A DNA stretch of 64,000 bases from Catalinimonas alkaloidigena (GTDB taxonomy: Bacteria > Bacteroidota > Bacteroidia > Cytophagales > Flexibacteraceae): NCBI RefSeq assembly GCF_900100765.1, contig NZ_FNFO01000002.1, positions 1 through 64,000 of the forward strand, given 5' to 3'. Positions 1 through 9,348 of the stretch are shown piece by piece. The position numbers and the translations under genes are program-made. Under the pieces are notes generated by a model. It worked only from the letters and a program-made list of their open reading frames with translations, was not told the origin of the DNA and ran no database searches. The first letter of the stretch is position 1. Each line of letters starts with the position of its first letter.

Positions 1-239
<239 letters not shown>

Positions 240-246
240 TCAGATG

Positions 247-354
247 CTAACACATACCCTTTCCAAGAAACCCTGCGGCTTCCATACAACAGCAACAACA
301 CATCGCAGTAGCGAGGCTGGCGGTGGGCATGGATGAAAACGGGTGAATGGTCAT
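247..354 (-). CDS. Poly-cysteine leader peptide (35 aa), putative attenuator ORF
   Basis: The ORF runs from ATG at 354 to TAG at 247 and encodes 35 residues. Codons 19-23 are TGT TGT TGC TGT TGT, five consecutive cysteines, and the last codon before the stop is also TGT (Cys35). The sequence around the run reads ATAMCCCCCMEAAG. An AAGGAG sits 16 nt before the ATG, so initiation is not clearly Shine-Dalgarno driven. The stop is 34 nt before the terminator arm at 212, and the oxidoreductase follows on the same strand. The arrangement matches ribosome-mediated attenuation: Cys-tRNA scarcity stalls the ribosome on the run, frees GGAAAGG in codons 31-33, and blocks the terminator. Poly-Cys leaders acting on cysteine genes are known in mycobacteria; use here is inference. 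No similarity to a RiPP precursor is evident. Confidence 0.65.
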   Translation of the reverse strand: MTIHPFSSMPTASLATAMCCCCCMEAAGFLGKGMC

Positions 355-417
355 TTTTAACAGTGACTAGCTCCTTGGAAATTGGAACGCGATTTTAGAA
401 AAAATAAACGGATATCG

Positions 418-426
418 CAAAGGATA
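418..426 (-). promoter_or_regulatory. Possible -7 element for the leader transcript (near match)
   Basis: The minus strand reads TATCCTTTG, one base longer than the Bacteroidota TAnnTTTG element, between the osmC stop and the leader ORF. No convincing TTG is seen 19-20 nt upstream. It would give a 5' leader of roughly 55-60 nt before the peptide ATG. Weak evidence; read-through from osmC is equally possible. Confidence 0.25.
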
Positions 427-453
427 GTTCCGGAAATTGGGAGAAATGTAAAA

Positions 454-876
454 TTATTCTTCGAACCGGATTTCGTACGACAAATCAGTGGCTTTTTTCA
501 ACATGGCGGCTACGCCGCAGTACTTGTCCCACGAGAGCTGTACGGCCCGTTCCAGCTTCGGATGATCCAGATCTTTGCCTTTGAACGTGTAAATCACGTT
601 CACCTGATGATACACCTTCGGGTCTTCTTGCGTGAGGTCACCGCCCACATCAATCGTAAAACCTTCTACCTCCAGGCGCATCTTTTTGATCAGCATCCCA
701 ATGTCGATGCCGGTACAACCGGCCAGGCCGGTAAGCAGCAGCCGTTTGGGGCTGGTGCCGCGGTCTTCTCCCCCCACTTCGGGGCGGGCGTCCATCATAA
801 TGGTGTGGCCGGCTACTTGCGCTTCGAACGCAAGGTTTCCGAGCCATTGGGCCGATATTTCGTGGTCCATCTGCAA
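454..876 (-). CDS. OsmC/Ohr family peroxiredoxin-like protein
   Basis: A 140-residue protein with the OsmC fold length and both conserved cysteines: Cys54 in GLAGCTGIDI and Cys120 in DKYCGVAAML. In the family these are the peroxidatic and resolving thiols that reduce organic hydroperoxides. The motif RGTSPKRLLLTGLAGC is the typical N-terminal signature. It is more like the OsmC/YhfA branch than classical Ohr, so the substrate is not certain. It lies directly upstream, on the same strand, of the poly-Cys leader and oxidoreductase; a shared thiol or sulfur-redox theme is plausible but not shown. Cytoplasmic, with no signal peptide. Confidence 0.85.
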   Translation of the reverse strand: MQMDHEISAQWLGNLAFEAQVAGHTIMMDARPEVGGEDRGTSPKRLLLTGLAGCTGIDIGMLIKKMRLEVEGFTIDVGGDLTQEDPKVYHQVNVIYTFKGKDLDHPKLERAVQLSWDKYCGVAAMLKKATDLSYEIRFEE

Positions 877-1001
877 AAAACGTTGACGAATGAAGCGGCA
901 AAGTACCAGCTTTTGCAGGGAAAGAAAAATTACATTTCCACGGCTTGGCTGTTCTTCAGAACTTTGGTGCGGGTATGCAGGCCTTCGGCTACTTTTACGC
1001 C

Positions 1002-2141
1002 ATGCCTACACCCTCCCTCCAAATGGTCGACTTGCAGGGCCAGCACGCCCGGCTGCAGCCGGAGCTCGATGCGGCCCTGGCGCAGGTGATGGCCCATGGG
1101 CAGTTTATTCGCGGGCCGGAGGTAGAGGCGTTGGCACAGGAATTGGCCCATTATCTGGGGGTAGCGCACGTCATCCCCTGTGGTAACGGCACGGACGCGC
1201 TGCAACTGGCCCTGATGGCCCTGGACCTGCCGCGTGGGGGAGAGGTGATCATGCCTGCCTTCAACTACATCGCTACGGCCGAAGCCGCCGCTTTGCTGGG
1301 GCTGCGTCCCGTTTTCGTCGACATCGACCCGGCCACGTTTCAGTTGGACGTGGCGAAAGTAGCGGATGCTCTGACGGACAACACCGTGGCAATCATGCCG
1401 GTCCATTTGTTCGGGCAGTGTGTCGAGATGGGACCGCTACTCCAGTTAGCCCGCCAACGGGGGCTTTACGTGGTGGAAGATGCCGCACAGGCCATCGGCG
1501 CTACGTGTCGGCTGCCGGCGGGCAACGCCAAGCAGGCCGGCACCATGGGTCACCTGGGGACTACCTCGTTTTTCCCTTCCAAAAATTTAGGCTGTCTGGG
1601 CGACGGTGGCGCGGTGTTTACCGACGATCCACAACTGGCCGAGCGTGTGCGACTTCTGGCGAATCACGGGCAACCCCAAAAATACCAGCATACCCTGATC
1701 GGGCTCAACTCCCGCCTCGACACGTTGCAGGCAGCGGTATTGCGGGTCAAACTACGTCATCTGCCGGCATTCACCGAAGCTCGTCAGGTCGCTGCACAAC
1801 GGTACGATGCTTTGCTGGGGGGCTTAAAACGCCTGACTTTGCCTGCGCCGTCGGCCCACAGCACCCATGTGTTTCACCAGTACACCGTGCGCGTTCCCAT
1901 GCGTGCGCCGTTGCGCCAGTTTCTTCAGGAGCGGGGCATTCCTACCATGATCTATTATCCCATGCCGCTACATTTGCAGCCAGCCTTTGCGTATTTGGGC
2001 CACCGGCCGGGCGATTTTCCAGTCGCCGAACAGGCCTGTCTGGAGGTCCTCTCGCTCCCCATGCACACGGAGTTAACGCCGGCGCAACAGCATTACCTTG
2101 CCGATTGCCTTGATGCGGCTTTAAAAGAACAGTATGTCTGA
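1002..2141 (+). CDS. DegT/DnrJ/EryC1/StrS aminotransferase, probably WbpE-like
   Basis: A PLP-dependent sugar aminotransferase of 379 residues. The PLP lysine is Lys194 in TTSFFPSKNLGCLGDGGA, and VEDAAQAIGA carries the conserved aspartate. An upstream in-frame ATG at 945 exists, but the ATG at 1002 gives the family-typical start MPTPSLQMVDLQGQ. It overlaps the next gene by 8 bp (2134-2141), so the two are probably translationally coupled. Because that neighbour is a WlbA/WbpB-type dehydrogenase, the pair probably oxidises and then aminates C3 of UDP-GlcNAc-uronate. WbpA and WbpD partners are not present here, so the exact sugar is inferred. Confidence 0.8.
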   Translation: MPTPSLQMVDLQGQHARLQPELDAALAQVMAHGQFIRGPEVEALAQELAHYLGVAHVIPCGNGTDALQLALMALDLPRGGEVIMPAFNYIATAEAAALLGLRPVFVDIDPATFQLDVAKVADALTDNTVAIMPVHLFGQCVEMGPLLQLARQRGLYVVEDAAQAIGATCRLPAGNAKQAGTMGHLGTTSFFPSKNLGCLGDGGAVFTDDPQLAERVRLLANHGQPQKYQHTLIGLNSRLDTLQAAVLRVKLRHLPAFTEARQVAAQRYDALLGGLKRLTLPAPSAHSTHVFHQYTVRVPMRAPLRQFLQERGIPTMIYYPMPLHLQPAFAYLGHRPGDFPVAEQACLEVLSLPMHTELTPAQQHYLADCLDAALKEQYV

Positions 2142-3150
2142 ACAGAACATCCGGTTTGCGGTGGTGGGGTGCGGCCACATTGGCAAACGCCACGCCGCCA
2201 TGATCCAACAGCACCCGGAAGCCGAACTGGTAGGGGTGATCGACATTGATCCACAGCAGCAAGCGTATGTGGAATCCACCTTCCGCGTGCCCTTTTTCCC
2301 GTCACTGGAGGTGTTTCTGCACGATGGTCCTGCGGCCGAGGTCCTCAACATCTGCACCCCGAACTTCGAGCATGCACCGCAGGCCATTCAGGCGCTGGAG
2401 GCTGACTGTCACGTGGTGGTGGAAAAACCGATGGCCCTTTCCAAAGCCGACGGCGAAGCCATCATTTTCAAGGCATTGCAACGGTCGCGGGCCGTGTTTT
2501 GTGTGATGCAGAATCGCTACAGTCCGCCTTCGGTCTGGCTAAAGGAATTGGTCGACAGCGGTCGGTTGGGGAAAATCTATTTTGTTGAAGTCAACTGCTA
2601 CTGGAACCGCGACGGGCGCTACTACAAACCAGGCGGTTGGAAAGGCGTCGCCCACAAGGACGGCGGTACGCTCTTTACGCAATTTAGCCACTTTATCGAC
2701 ACGATGTACTGGCTCTTCGGCGACATCAAAACGATTCAGGGGCGCTTTTACGATTTCAATCACCAGCAACTCACCGAGTTCGAAGACAGCGGCGTGGTCT
2801 CGTTCGATTTCGTCAAAGGAGGGGCCGGCACGTTGACGTACTCTACGGCCGTGTGGGACCGCAACCTGGAAAGTAGCCTGACCATTCTGGCCGAGCACGG
2901 CAGCGTGAAAGTGGGGGGGCAGTACATGAATCGCGTGGAGCACTGCCACATTCGGGACTACAAGATGCCCACTTTGCCCGAGGCGGGTCCGCCCAACGTC
3001 TACGAAGGGTACACCGGCAGTGCGGCCAATCACCACTACGTGATTCAAAACGTAGTCGACACGTTACGCAACCGTTCCTTTGCCTCCACCAATGCGCTGG
3101 AAGGCCTGAAAGTAATAGAGATGATCGAGCGGATCTACGCCCTGAAATGA
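2134..3150 (+). CDS. Gfo/Idh/MocA oxidoreductase, WbpB/WlbA-like
   Basis: 338 residues. The N-terminal Rossmann motif is GCGHIG (residues 12-17), the family EKP signature is at residues 97-99, and SHFID holds the likely catalytic His186. The stretch NCYWNRDGRYYKPGGWKG resembles WlbA-type UDP-N-acetyl-2-amino-2-deoxyglucuronate dehydrogenases, which oxidise C3 using NAD. It overlaps the aminotransferase by 8 bp, as expected for an oxidation/transamination pair. The product would feed lipopolysaccharide or capsule synthesis. Assignment to this subfamily is by motif and context; another sugar dehydrogenase remains possible. Confidence 0.78.
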   Translation: MSEQNIRFAVVGCGHIGKRHAAMIQQHPEAELVGVIDIDPQQQAYVESTFRVPFFPSLEVFLHDGPAAEVLNICTPNFEHAPQAIQALEADCHVVVEKPMALSKADGEAIIFKALQRSRAVFCVMQNRYSPPSVWLKELVDSGRLGKIYFVEVNCYWNRDGRYYKPGGWKGVAHKDGGTLFTQFSHFIDTMYWLFGDIKTIQGRFYDFNHQQLTEFEDSGVVSFDFVKGGAGTLTYSTAVWDRNLESSLTILAEHGSVKVGGQYMNRVEHCHIRDYKMPTLPEAGPPNVYEGYTGSAANHHYVIQNVVDTLRNRSFASTNALEGLKVIEMIERIYALK

Positions 3151-3309
3151 CCCGTGAAAATCTCCTGCAAAAGCCGCTTTGGGCGAACGGTTGTGCAAAG
3201 CGAAAGGAATAGGCAACTTTGCCCGGAAGAATATCCGCCGCAAGCCCTCGTTAGTACACTAGCTTTTAGGGCGTTACATCCTGAAAAATCATCGTAAATC
3301 GAACGATAC

Positions 3310-5748
3310 ATGTTTAAGAAAATGCTTCCCCATCTGATCGTCGTGGGGCTCTTCATCGTGATGGCTTTTGCCTACACCTATCCGGTTTTGGAGGGGAAGA
3401 TGAATCTCGAAAACGACATCATCCAGCCCAAAGCCTGGATGAAAGAAGCGGAAGATTACTACAACGAAACGGGTAAACTGACTCTGTGGATTAATAACAT
3501 GTTTTCGGGGATGCCTGCATACATGATCTTTATCCACTATCCCAACAGCTTTCCGGTTCAGTTGGGACGGTTTCTGTTCCAAATTTTTCCACCCTCTACG
3601 GGACTGATTTTCATGCTGCTTCTGGGGGGGTACCTTCTTGCAATTGCACTGCGGAGCGGTCCCTGGCTCGGGTTTCTGAGCGCCGTCATTTTTGCACTGG
3701 CTTCCTACAATATTATCAACATTGCCGCCGGTCACTATTCTCAGGTGCAGGCCATTGCTTATGCACCCCCCATTCTGGGGGGCGTGATTCTGGCTTTTCG
3801 AGGGCGGTATTTTCTGGGAAGCGCTATTGCTACACTATTTACAGCACTGGAGCTAAGCAGCAACCACGTTCAGATTACGTACTATCTTTTTCTGGCACTT
3901 ATTGGCTATGCCATCTACGCGTTTGTCGAAGCTTATAAACAGCAGGCATTACGAGCCTACTTTGTGGCAGCAGGCATTCTGGTGGCCGGCGCGCTGGTAG
4001 CTGTGGGTACCCAGGCATCGCGACTGCTAACGGTTCAGCAGTATTCAAAAGTGACCAACCGTGGCCCTTCCGAGCTTACGTCAATCAGCGAAGATCAGAA
4101 GTCGGGAGGACTAGATAAAGAATACGCATTCCGGTGGAGTTATGGAAAGGCAGAGACGTTCACCTTACTGATTCCTAACTTCAAAGGCGGCGCTTCAGGA
4201 ATGGCATTGTCGCCTTCCAGCCATACCTACGAAGCGTTGGTGCGTAACAACGTGCCGCGTCCGCAAGCCTCGCAATTTATTCAGCAATTGCCCATGTATT
4301 GGGGCGATCAGCCGTTTACGTCTGGTCCAGCGTATGCAGGGGCGGTGGTGTTGATGCTGTTTATCTTCGCGATGGTCGCCATGCGCAACAAAATTAAGTG
4401 GTGGATTTTAGGAATCACAATCTTCTACATTTTCATCGCCTGGGGAAGCAACCTGGAGTGGTTCGCGGACCTACTTTTCTACAATCTTCCTCTTTACAAT
4501 AAGTTCAGGGCTCATACCATGATCCTTTCTTTGCTGCCTATTTTTATGGGCATCGGGGTAGTGGTCGGGTTGCAGGAGTTACTGAAAGGTGAGATTACTA
4601 AAGCCGATGCTCGGAAGGCCCTGCTCTACAGTGCGGGTAGTGTGGGTGGGTTAGCTCTGCTTTTTGGTCTGTTGGCAGGGAGTTTTTTCGATTACGTGAG
4701 TTTGGGCGATGCGCGTTTGCAGCAGCAGTTTCCGGACTGGATACTGACGGCCATCCGAGCCGATCGGCAGGCCATGCTCCAGCGTGATGCGTTTCGTTCG
4801 CTGCTGTTTATCGGACTGGGCAGTGTGCTGGTTTGGTTTTACCTGCAGCAAAAGTTAAAACCTATGTGGATGCTGGCCGGTTTCGCGGTGTTGATTACGC
4901 TGGACTTGTGGGCTGTCGACAAGCGTTTCTTCGACGCGGATTCTTATCAGGAAAAGCGCGATATCGCTAGCTATTTTCGGCCTAGTGCCGCTGATCAGAA
5001 AATTTTGCAAGACACCACTTATTACCGGGTGTTGAATACGACAGTAGATGTTTTCAACGATGCAAGCCCTTCTTATTTTCACCATAACATTGGGGGGTAT
5101 CATCCTGCCAAACTGAGACGGTATCAGGACCTGATTGAGCGCCATATCAGTCAAAACAATCGTCAGGTATTGAATATGCTCAACACGAAATACTTCATCG
5201 TAGGTGGTGAAAACGGCCAGCCGACGGTGCGTCAGAATCCGGAAGCCTATGGGAATGCTTGGTTTGTAAGTAATTACTTTTTTGTGGCGAATGCTGATCA
5301 GGAGATTGCAGCGTTGGACTCAATTAATCCTGAAAGAACAGCCGTAATCGATGAGCATTTCCGAGCGCAAGTCGGCGATTTACAGATTGTGAACGCAGCG
5401 TCTGCAAGCATTGAACTGGTGTCGCATCGCCCGGATCAACTGGTGTACAAGGCCAATACGGACACACCTCAACTAGCGGTCTTTTCAGAGATCTATTATA
5501 ATGATTTCGGCGACTGGCAAGTTTCGATTGACGGTGTGCCCGCAGATCACTTTCGGGCTGACTATGTGCTTCGGGCGATGGTCATTCCGGCAGGGCAACA
5601 CACCATCACTTTTACCTTCGTGCCACAGACGTATTTGGCCGCTCAGAAGATCGACCTCATTGCTTCGATTATTCTGGTAGTAGGTCTACTGGTTGTGGGT
5701 TACCTAGAATTTCTGCATAGCCGAAAGCGAGCATTACAAGCGGTTTGA
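3310..5748 (+). CDS. YfhO family multispanning membrane protein
   Basis: 812 residues with many hydrophobic segments: one near residues 8-25, then repeated spans from about 95 to 560, and a final one near residues 780-800. The N-terminal part resembles GT-C type glycosyltransferases, with acidic residues in the first periplasmic loop (NLENDIIQPKAW). The stretch NMFSGMPAYMIF is characteristic of the Bacteroidota YfhO group. YfhO in Firmicutes glycosylates lipoteichoic acid; in Bacteroidota the substrate is not established, but the glycan-gene neighbourhood suggests envelope glycosylation. It is convergent with the GT2 gene, and the 3' ends overlap by 15 bp. Confidence 0.85.
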   Translation: MFKKMLPHLIVVGLFIVMAFAYTYPVLEGKMNLENDIIQPKAWMKEAEDYYNETGKLTLWINNMFSGMPAYMIFIHYPNSFPVQLGRFLFQIFPPSTGLIFMLLLGGYLLAIALRSGPWLGFLSAVIFALASYNIINIAAGHYSQVQAIAYAPPILGGVILAFRGRYFLGSAIATLFTALELSSNHVQITYYLFLALIGYAIYAFVEAYKQQALRAYFVAAGILVAGALVAVGTQASRLLTVQQYSKVTNRGPSELTSISEDQKSGGLDKEYAFRWSYGKAETFTLLIPNFKGGASGMALSPSSHTYEALVRNNVPRPQASQFIQQLPMYWGDQPFTSGPAYAGAVVLMLFIFAMVAMRNKIKWWILGITIFYIFIAWGSNLEWFADLLFYNLPLYNKFRAHTMILSLLPIFMGIGVVVGLQELLKGEITKADARKALLYSAGSVGGLALLFGLLAGSFFDYVSLGDARLQQQFPDWILTAIRADRQAMLQRDAFRSLLFIGLGSVLVWFYLQQKLKPMWMLAGFAVLITLDLWAVDKRFFDADSYQEKRDIASYFRPSAADQKILQDTTYYRVLNTTVDVFNDASPSYFHHNIGGYHPAKLRRYQDLIERHISQNNRQVLNMLNTKYFIVGGENGQPTVRQNPEAYGNAWFVSNYFFVANADQEIAALDSINPERTAVIDEHFRAQVGDLQIVNAASASIELVSHRPDQLVYKANTDTPQLAVFSEIYYNDFGDWQVSIDGVPADHFRADYVLRAMVIPAGQHTITFTFVPQTYLAAQKIDLIASIILVVGLLVVGYLEFLHSRKRALQAV

Positions 5749-6501
5749 CCGTGAGCCACCTAATCGGAAAAGTGCTGCTCTGCCCACGATCCGAGCGTGG
5801 TTCCATAAAGTGAGTCCTAGGCCGAAGTGCCGCCGCAGTACTGCAAACCGATCCAAAAGCGATTTTGCATGATTTTTTTGGGAGAAGCCACCGAGCAGAA
5901 AGCGTGTAAGTATCCCTTGGGCTAAGGCAGTATGCCGGGAAGCTTTAAGGCACTTGATCATCCAATCCACATCAGCGCTATAGAAATGGCGCTGATGCTC
6001 GTATAAAGGGGCCATTGAGCGCCTGACGATGAACGACTGGTGACTAACCGCCAGGCCTCGTTGCAGGGTTCGCCAAGTCAGCTGTGCGGGAAGCAGATGA
6101 GGGGTAAGCTGGCTACGAAGCCCTAATGCCTGCCCGGCTTCGTCAACCAGCATGGTTTCTCCGTACGCAATGTCAGCACCGGTTTCTAGTGCCTGAAGCA
6201 CGCGGGCTGCGGCGGTGTGGTCATACAGCTCATCACCTGCGTTTACGAACCACACAAAATCGCCAGAGGCGTGTTGTATCCCCTTGTTCATGGCGTCATA
6301 AAGACCCTGGTCTGGTTCACTAGAAATGTAATCAATGGACTCTCGGTAACCTTCGATGATAGCAAGGGTCCGGTCTTGGGATCGACCGTCGATGATGAGG
6401 TGCTCAATTGCATCGCGCCGCGTTTGCCTGTTGATACTCTGGAGCGTTCGTTCTAGGTAACGTTCTGCGTTATAAGTAACCGTGATGATCGACAGTCTCA
6501 T
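5734..6501 (-). CDS. Glycosyltransferase family 2
   Basis: 255 residues. The N-terminus LSIITVTYNAERYLERTLQS is the GT2 nucleotide-binding start. IDGRSQDRT is the DGxSxDxT motif, and FVWFVNAGDELY carries the DxD-like metal site in the form NAGDE. This WcaA-type GT2 probably adds a sugar to a surface polysaccharide repeat. It is the last gene of the long minus-strand glycan operon, 3 nt after the GT4 gene, and its 3' end overlaps yfhO. No transmembrane helix is evident, so it is probably a peripheral cytoplasmic enzyme. Donor and acceptor cannot be told from sequence. Confidence 0.88.
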   Translation of the reverse strand: MRLSIITVTYNAERYLERTLQSINRQTRRDAIEHLIIDGRSQDRTLAIIEGYRESIDYISSEPDQGLYDAMNKGIQHASGDFVWFVNAGDELYDHTAAARVLQALETGADIAYGETMLVDEAGQALGLRSQLTPHLLPAQLTWRTLQRGLAVSHQSFIVRRSMAPLYEHQRHFYSADVDWMIKCLKASRHTALAQGILTRFLLGGFSQKNHAKSLLDRFAVLRRHFGLGLTLWNHARIVGRAALFRLGGSRSNRL

Positions 6502-6504
6502 GCA

Positions 6505-7764
6505 CTAGCGGTTCAGTAAGGTGTGGTACAAATCAAGGTGCAGTCGGGCTACGCGCTCCGGGTGATACGTGTCAATGACCCATTGTCGGGCGGCGGCGCG
6601 GATTTGGTGTGGATCTTCGTGTTGTAAGTACCACTGAATGCCGTTTAAGATGCCCTGGGCAGATTGTGGGGGCGCTAAAAAACCGGTCTGTTGGTGGCGA
6701 ATCATTTCCGGAACCCCACCTGTCTGAAAAGAGATGACGGGCGTTCCGCAGGCCATTGCTTCACTGATAACGTTCGGCAAATTGTCTTCCAACGTAGGAA
6801 ATATCATAAGATCGGCCGCGCTGTACACCTGAGTCAGTGTGGTAGAGTCTTGAATCACACCTAGCTGATGCACGCGTACGGGCAGTTCCCGAAGGCTATC
6901 TTCAGGAGCGGGTTTGCCGAACAGGACTAACTCGGGAAGGGGAAACCCTTGTGCCGCCATTTGTCGCAACGCATCCTGTAAAAAGGCAAAGCCTTTGCGA
7001 GGATCGGTCACATTAAATGCTCCAAACAACAGGAGCGTTCTCTCCAGGGGCAAGCCCAACTGTTGCCGGGCTTTTCGCATGGGTACAGGCTTGAACTTTT
7101 CCGCATCAAGCGGATTCGGGATGGTCCTGATATCACACTGTCCTAGCAAAGAACTTTGCCGGGCCTGATCGGCAAGCCATTGACTCGGCGATACCAGCGT
7201 CGGAAATTGATGTGCAAACGTGCGGCTTTTAGCCTGCCACAAGCGTTGCGAGAGATCATGGGAAGAAGGCCGCTTCAGAAGGGGACACTTCCCACAGTGT
7301 TGAACAAAGCCCCGGCATTCGCCCGGGTAATGGCATCCTCCTGTAAAAGCCCACATATCGTGGCAAGTCCAGACCACACGCTTTCCGGAGGCCAGCAAGC
7401 GGGCGAGGGAACGTAACGATACAAAACCGAAGTTGATCCAGTGCAAATGCACGATATCGGCCTCCGCAACGCTGGGGTGGCGTAACAAGTCTACGCCAAA
7501 ACGAGCTGGAGAGAATGCAAACCGCACGGAACTGTCGCGCTCGTAGGGAAGAAAATAAAGTCGTTCGGCCACGAAGCGGGCAAATGCTGTTTTCTTGCGT
7601 AGGGCAGTACTGGCCCAGGCGTATTGCCCCGGGTTGTGGCAGTTTCCTTCCTGAATCAGCAACTTAACGTCTAGATTGGACTGCCGTAAGGCTTGGAATG
7701 TGCGCTCACAGGCTATGGCGGCGCCCCCTTTTTGTTCATACGTACTGACGAGAACAACTTTCAT
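6505..7764 (-). CDS. Glycosyltransferase family 4 (GT-B)
   Basis: 419 residues in two Rossmann domains. The N-terminus MKVVLVSTYEQKGGAAIACE has the acceptor-side glycine loop. The C-terminal half carries the retaining GT4 signature around LEDNLPNVISEAMACGTPV, with the E(x7)E pattern. WTCHDMWAFTGGCHYPGEC is a feature of WcaC-like colanic-acid-type GT4 enzymes. It starts 4 bp inside the fkbM gene's end (7761-7764), so translation is probably coupled. It likely acts on the same polysaccharide as the neighbouring nonulosonate genes; the donor is unknown. Confidence 0.88.
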   Translation of the reverse strand: MKVVLVSTYEQKGGAAIACERTFQALRQSNLDVKLLIQEGNCHNPGQYAWASTALRKKTAFARFVAERLYFLPYERDSSVRFAFSPARFGVDLLRHPSVAEADIVHLHWINFGFVSLRSLARLLASGKRVVWTCHDMWAFTGGCHYPGECRGFVQHCGKCPLLKRPSSHDLSQRLWQAKSRTFAHQFPTLVSPSQWLADQARQSSLLGQCDIRTIPNPLDAEKFKPVPMRKARQQLGLPLERTLLLFGAFNVTDPRKGFAFLQDALRQMAAQGFPLPELVLFGKPAPEDSLRELPVRVHQLGVIQDSTTLTQVYSAADLMIFPTLEDNLPNVISEAMACGTPVISFQTGGVPEMIRHQQTGFLAPPQSAQGILNGIQWYLQHEDPHQIRAAARQWVIDTYHPERVARLHLDLYHTLLNR

Positions 7765-8582
7765 GACTCCGTTCGGTACGCGAAGATGTTAAGTTGTAAA
7801 TCCATAACAGAACCGTTCCGGAACTGATGGTTCAGGAAGGGCGTCGTGCGGTCTTGTACATGGCGGATGAAATAACGAAACCCGGCTTCGGTCATCACCG
7901 CCAAGAGCTCGGACAAATTCTGAGGTTGCCCCAAGTAAGCATGGTACTCAACGAACATATGTTGCACTCCTCCAAGTTGCTGGCGGCAATCGCACAATAC
8001 TTCAGTCTCAGCACCTTCAATATCCATTTTGAGCATATCGATGTGATCGTAGGCTTCGAGCGTATCCCGCAAGCGCTGAGACGGTACCTCAATTCGGTTC
8101 CCTGTACCGTGCACCGAAGCTGCATCGGCCCCCTCCTGGCTGATGTGGATTCCCTGGTTATGAACCCAGACGGCTTTATGCTGCACTTGCACGTCGGTGA
8201 TGTGGTTCAACGTGAGGTTTTGTACTAAAACAGAGGCAATGGTGGGATCGGCCTCAAAAGCAGTTATCTGGGCTTGTGGATAAAGCTGTTTGAAATACAG
8301 ACAGCTCATGCCGATGTTAGCACCGCAGTCTACAATAACAGGCCGGGCTACAGAAGTGCGAAAGCGATAGGATTGGTCGGCAAAGATTTCTTTGAACTGC
8401 CATACAAACGAAAGGCTGTCGGGTACAACGGCCTGATAATTCAGAAAACGAACTAACTTGGTCTGGTAACGTGGGGCATCGCCATAGCGTGCAAGTAAGC
8501 GTAAGAACTCGCGGCTTTCGGCCGTGCGCAGCAAGTGATACTGTTCCCGAAAGAGCTGTTCCAGCAAGAGTTTCATCATCAA
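7761..8582 (-). CDS. FkbM family methyltransferase
   Basis: 273 residues. The SAM-binding motif I is VIVDCGANIGMSCLYF, followed by AFEADPTIASVLVQNL (motif post-I), and DMLKMDIEGAETEVL is the FkbM-specific segment. The family transfers a methyl group from SAM to a hydroxyl, often on glycans or secondary metabolites. Its place between the CMP-sugar synthetase and two glycosyltransferases suggests O-methylation of a surface glycan residue. It is 45 nt after legF and overlaps the GT4 start by 4 bp. The start could be any of the first three Met codons. Confidence 0.87.
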   Translation of the reverse strand: MMMKLLLEQLFREQYHLLRTAESREFLRLLARYGDAPRYQTKLVRFLNYQAVVPDSLSFVWQFKEIFADQSYRFRTSVARPVIVDCGANIGMSCLYFKQLYPQAQITAFEADPTIASVLVQNLTLNHITDVQVQHKAVWVHNQGIHISQEGADAASVHGTGNRIEVPSQRLRDTLEAYDHIDMLKMDIEGAETEVLCDCRQQLGGVQHMFVEYHAYLGQPQNLSELLAVMTEAGFRYFIRHVQDRTTPFLNHQFRNGSVMDLQLNIFAYRTES

Positions 8583-8627
8583 AAAATAGAGCAGGGCTGA
8601 ATGGAAGATACGAGATGGAGGAGGCGT

Positions 8628-9347
8628 TTAACGCTGCTCCATAAAAGGCAGTTGCTTGGACGATAGCAAGAAATCCAGAAACACTAAATCGAGCGGCTCG
8701 TCCACATCAAAACATAAATGAGGCATTACGTACACCAGCGTCCGCTCTGTGATGACCGATGGATAAGAGTCTGCCAAAAAATTACGACGATAAAAGTAGA
8801 AAGAACCGTTAATGTCGTAAACCGGTGGTGCGGACTGGCGCGAGAAATAAAGCGCCTCTTTTACTAATCCGATGTATTCTCCGTTTTTCGGCTCAACCAT
8901 ATTGAAGTAAGGGTTGCGTCGGGCCGGGCTTACAGAAAAAAGATTGAGCGCATCCGGAGTGCTTTCCAAGTGGGCTAGTGCCTGCTCCAGGTCGTCCTGA
9001 GTGCGCAATGGCGACGAAACGTCCAGATCAAGCACCAGATCGAACGGAGTGCTGCTGGTGGCTTCCTCATGTTGCCACAAATGACGAATTACGCCCACTT
9101 TACCCGCCTGATCGGTGGCTAGAGCACTCGGCCGTACATACGAAGTGGTGAGCCCCCATGCCGCGGCAACAGCCTTGATTTCATCGTCGTCGGTCGAAAG
9201 TGCTAGCGTTCCGGAATGCCGGCTTAAAAAGCGTTGACCCGCCTCGATTGAGTAGGCTATCAAAGGTTTTCCGTTGATTGTACTAATGTTTTTTTTCGGA
9301 ACGCCTTTCGAGCCACCGCGGGCGCAAATGGTTACCAGAATATTCAT
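8628..9347 (-). CDS. legF: CMP-nonulosonate cytidylyltransferase, LegF/PtmB-like
   Basis: 239 residues of the acylneuraminate cytidylyltransferase family. The CTP-binding motif ARGGSKGVPKKN lies at residues 9-20, and LVLDLDVSSPLR and FDVDEPLDLVF give the metal-binding and C-terminal aspartates. The enzyme activates a nonulosonic acid with CTP. With LegB, LegC, NeuC-, NeuB- and NeuD-like genes upstream, the substrate is probably legionaminic acid. It lies 1 nt after legX. It could use pseudaminic or sialic acid, but the cluster lacks a PseB/PseC pair and carries LegB/LegC. Confidence 0.85.
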   Translation of the reverse strand: MNILVTICARGGSKGVPKKNISTINGKPLIAYSIEAGQRFLSRHSGTLALSTDDDEIKAVAAAWGLTTSYVRPSALATDQAGKVGVIRHLWQHEEATSSTPFDLVLDLDVSSPLRTQDDLEQALAHLESTPDALNLFSVSPARRNPYFNMVEPKNGEYIGLVKEALYFSRQSAPPVYDINGSFYFYRRNFLADSYPSVITERTLVYVMPHLCFDVDEPLDLVFLDFLLSSKQLPFMEQR

Positions 9348-9348
9348 G

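Noticed and set aside
247-354. Reading the poly-Cys ORF as a RiPP precursor or a metal-binding peptide
   Set aside because: No maturation, protease or transporter gene is next to it. The Cys codons are one uninterrupted run with a terminator and complementary segment directly downstream, which fits a leader peptide much better.
382-1089. Long plus-strand frame over the OsmC gene
   Set aside because: It is antisense to a clear OsmC-family gene with both catalytic cysteines and has no recognisable family features of its own.
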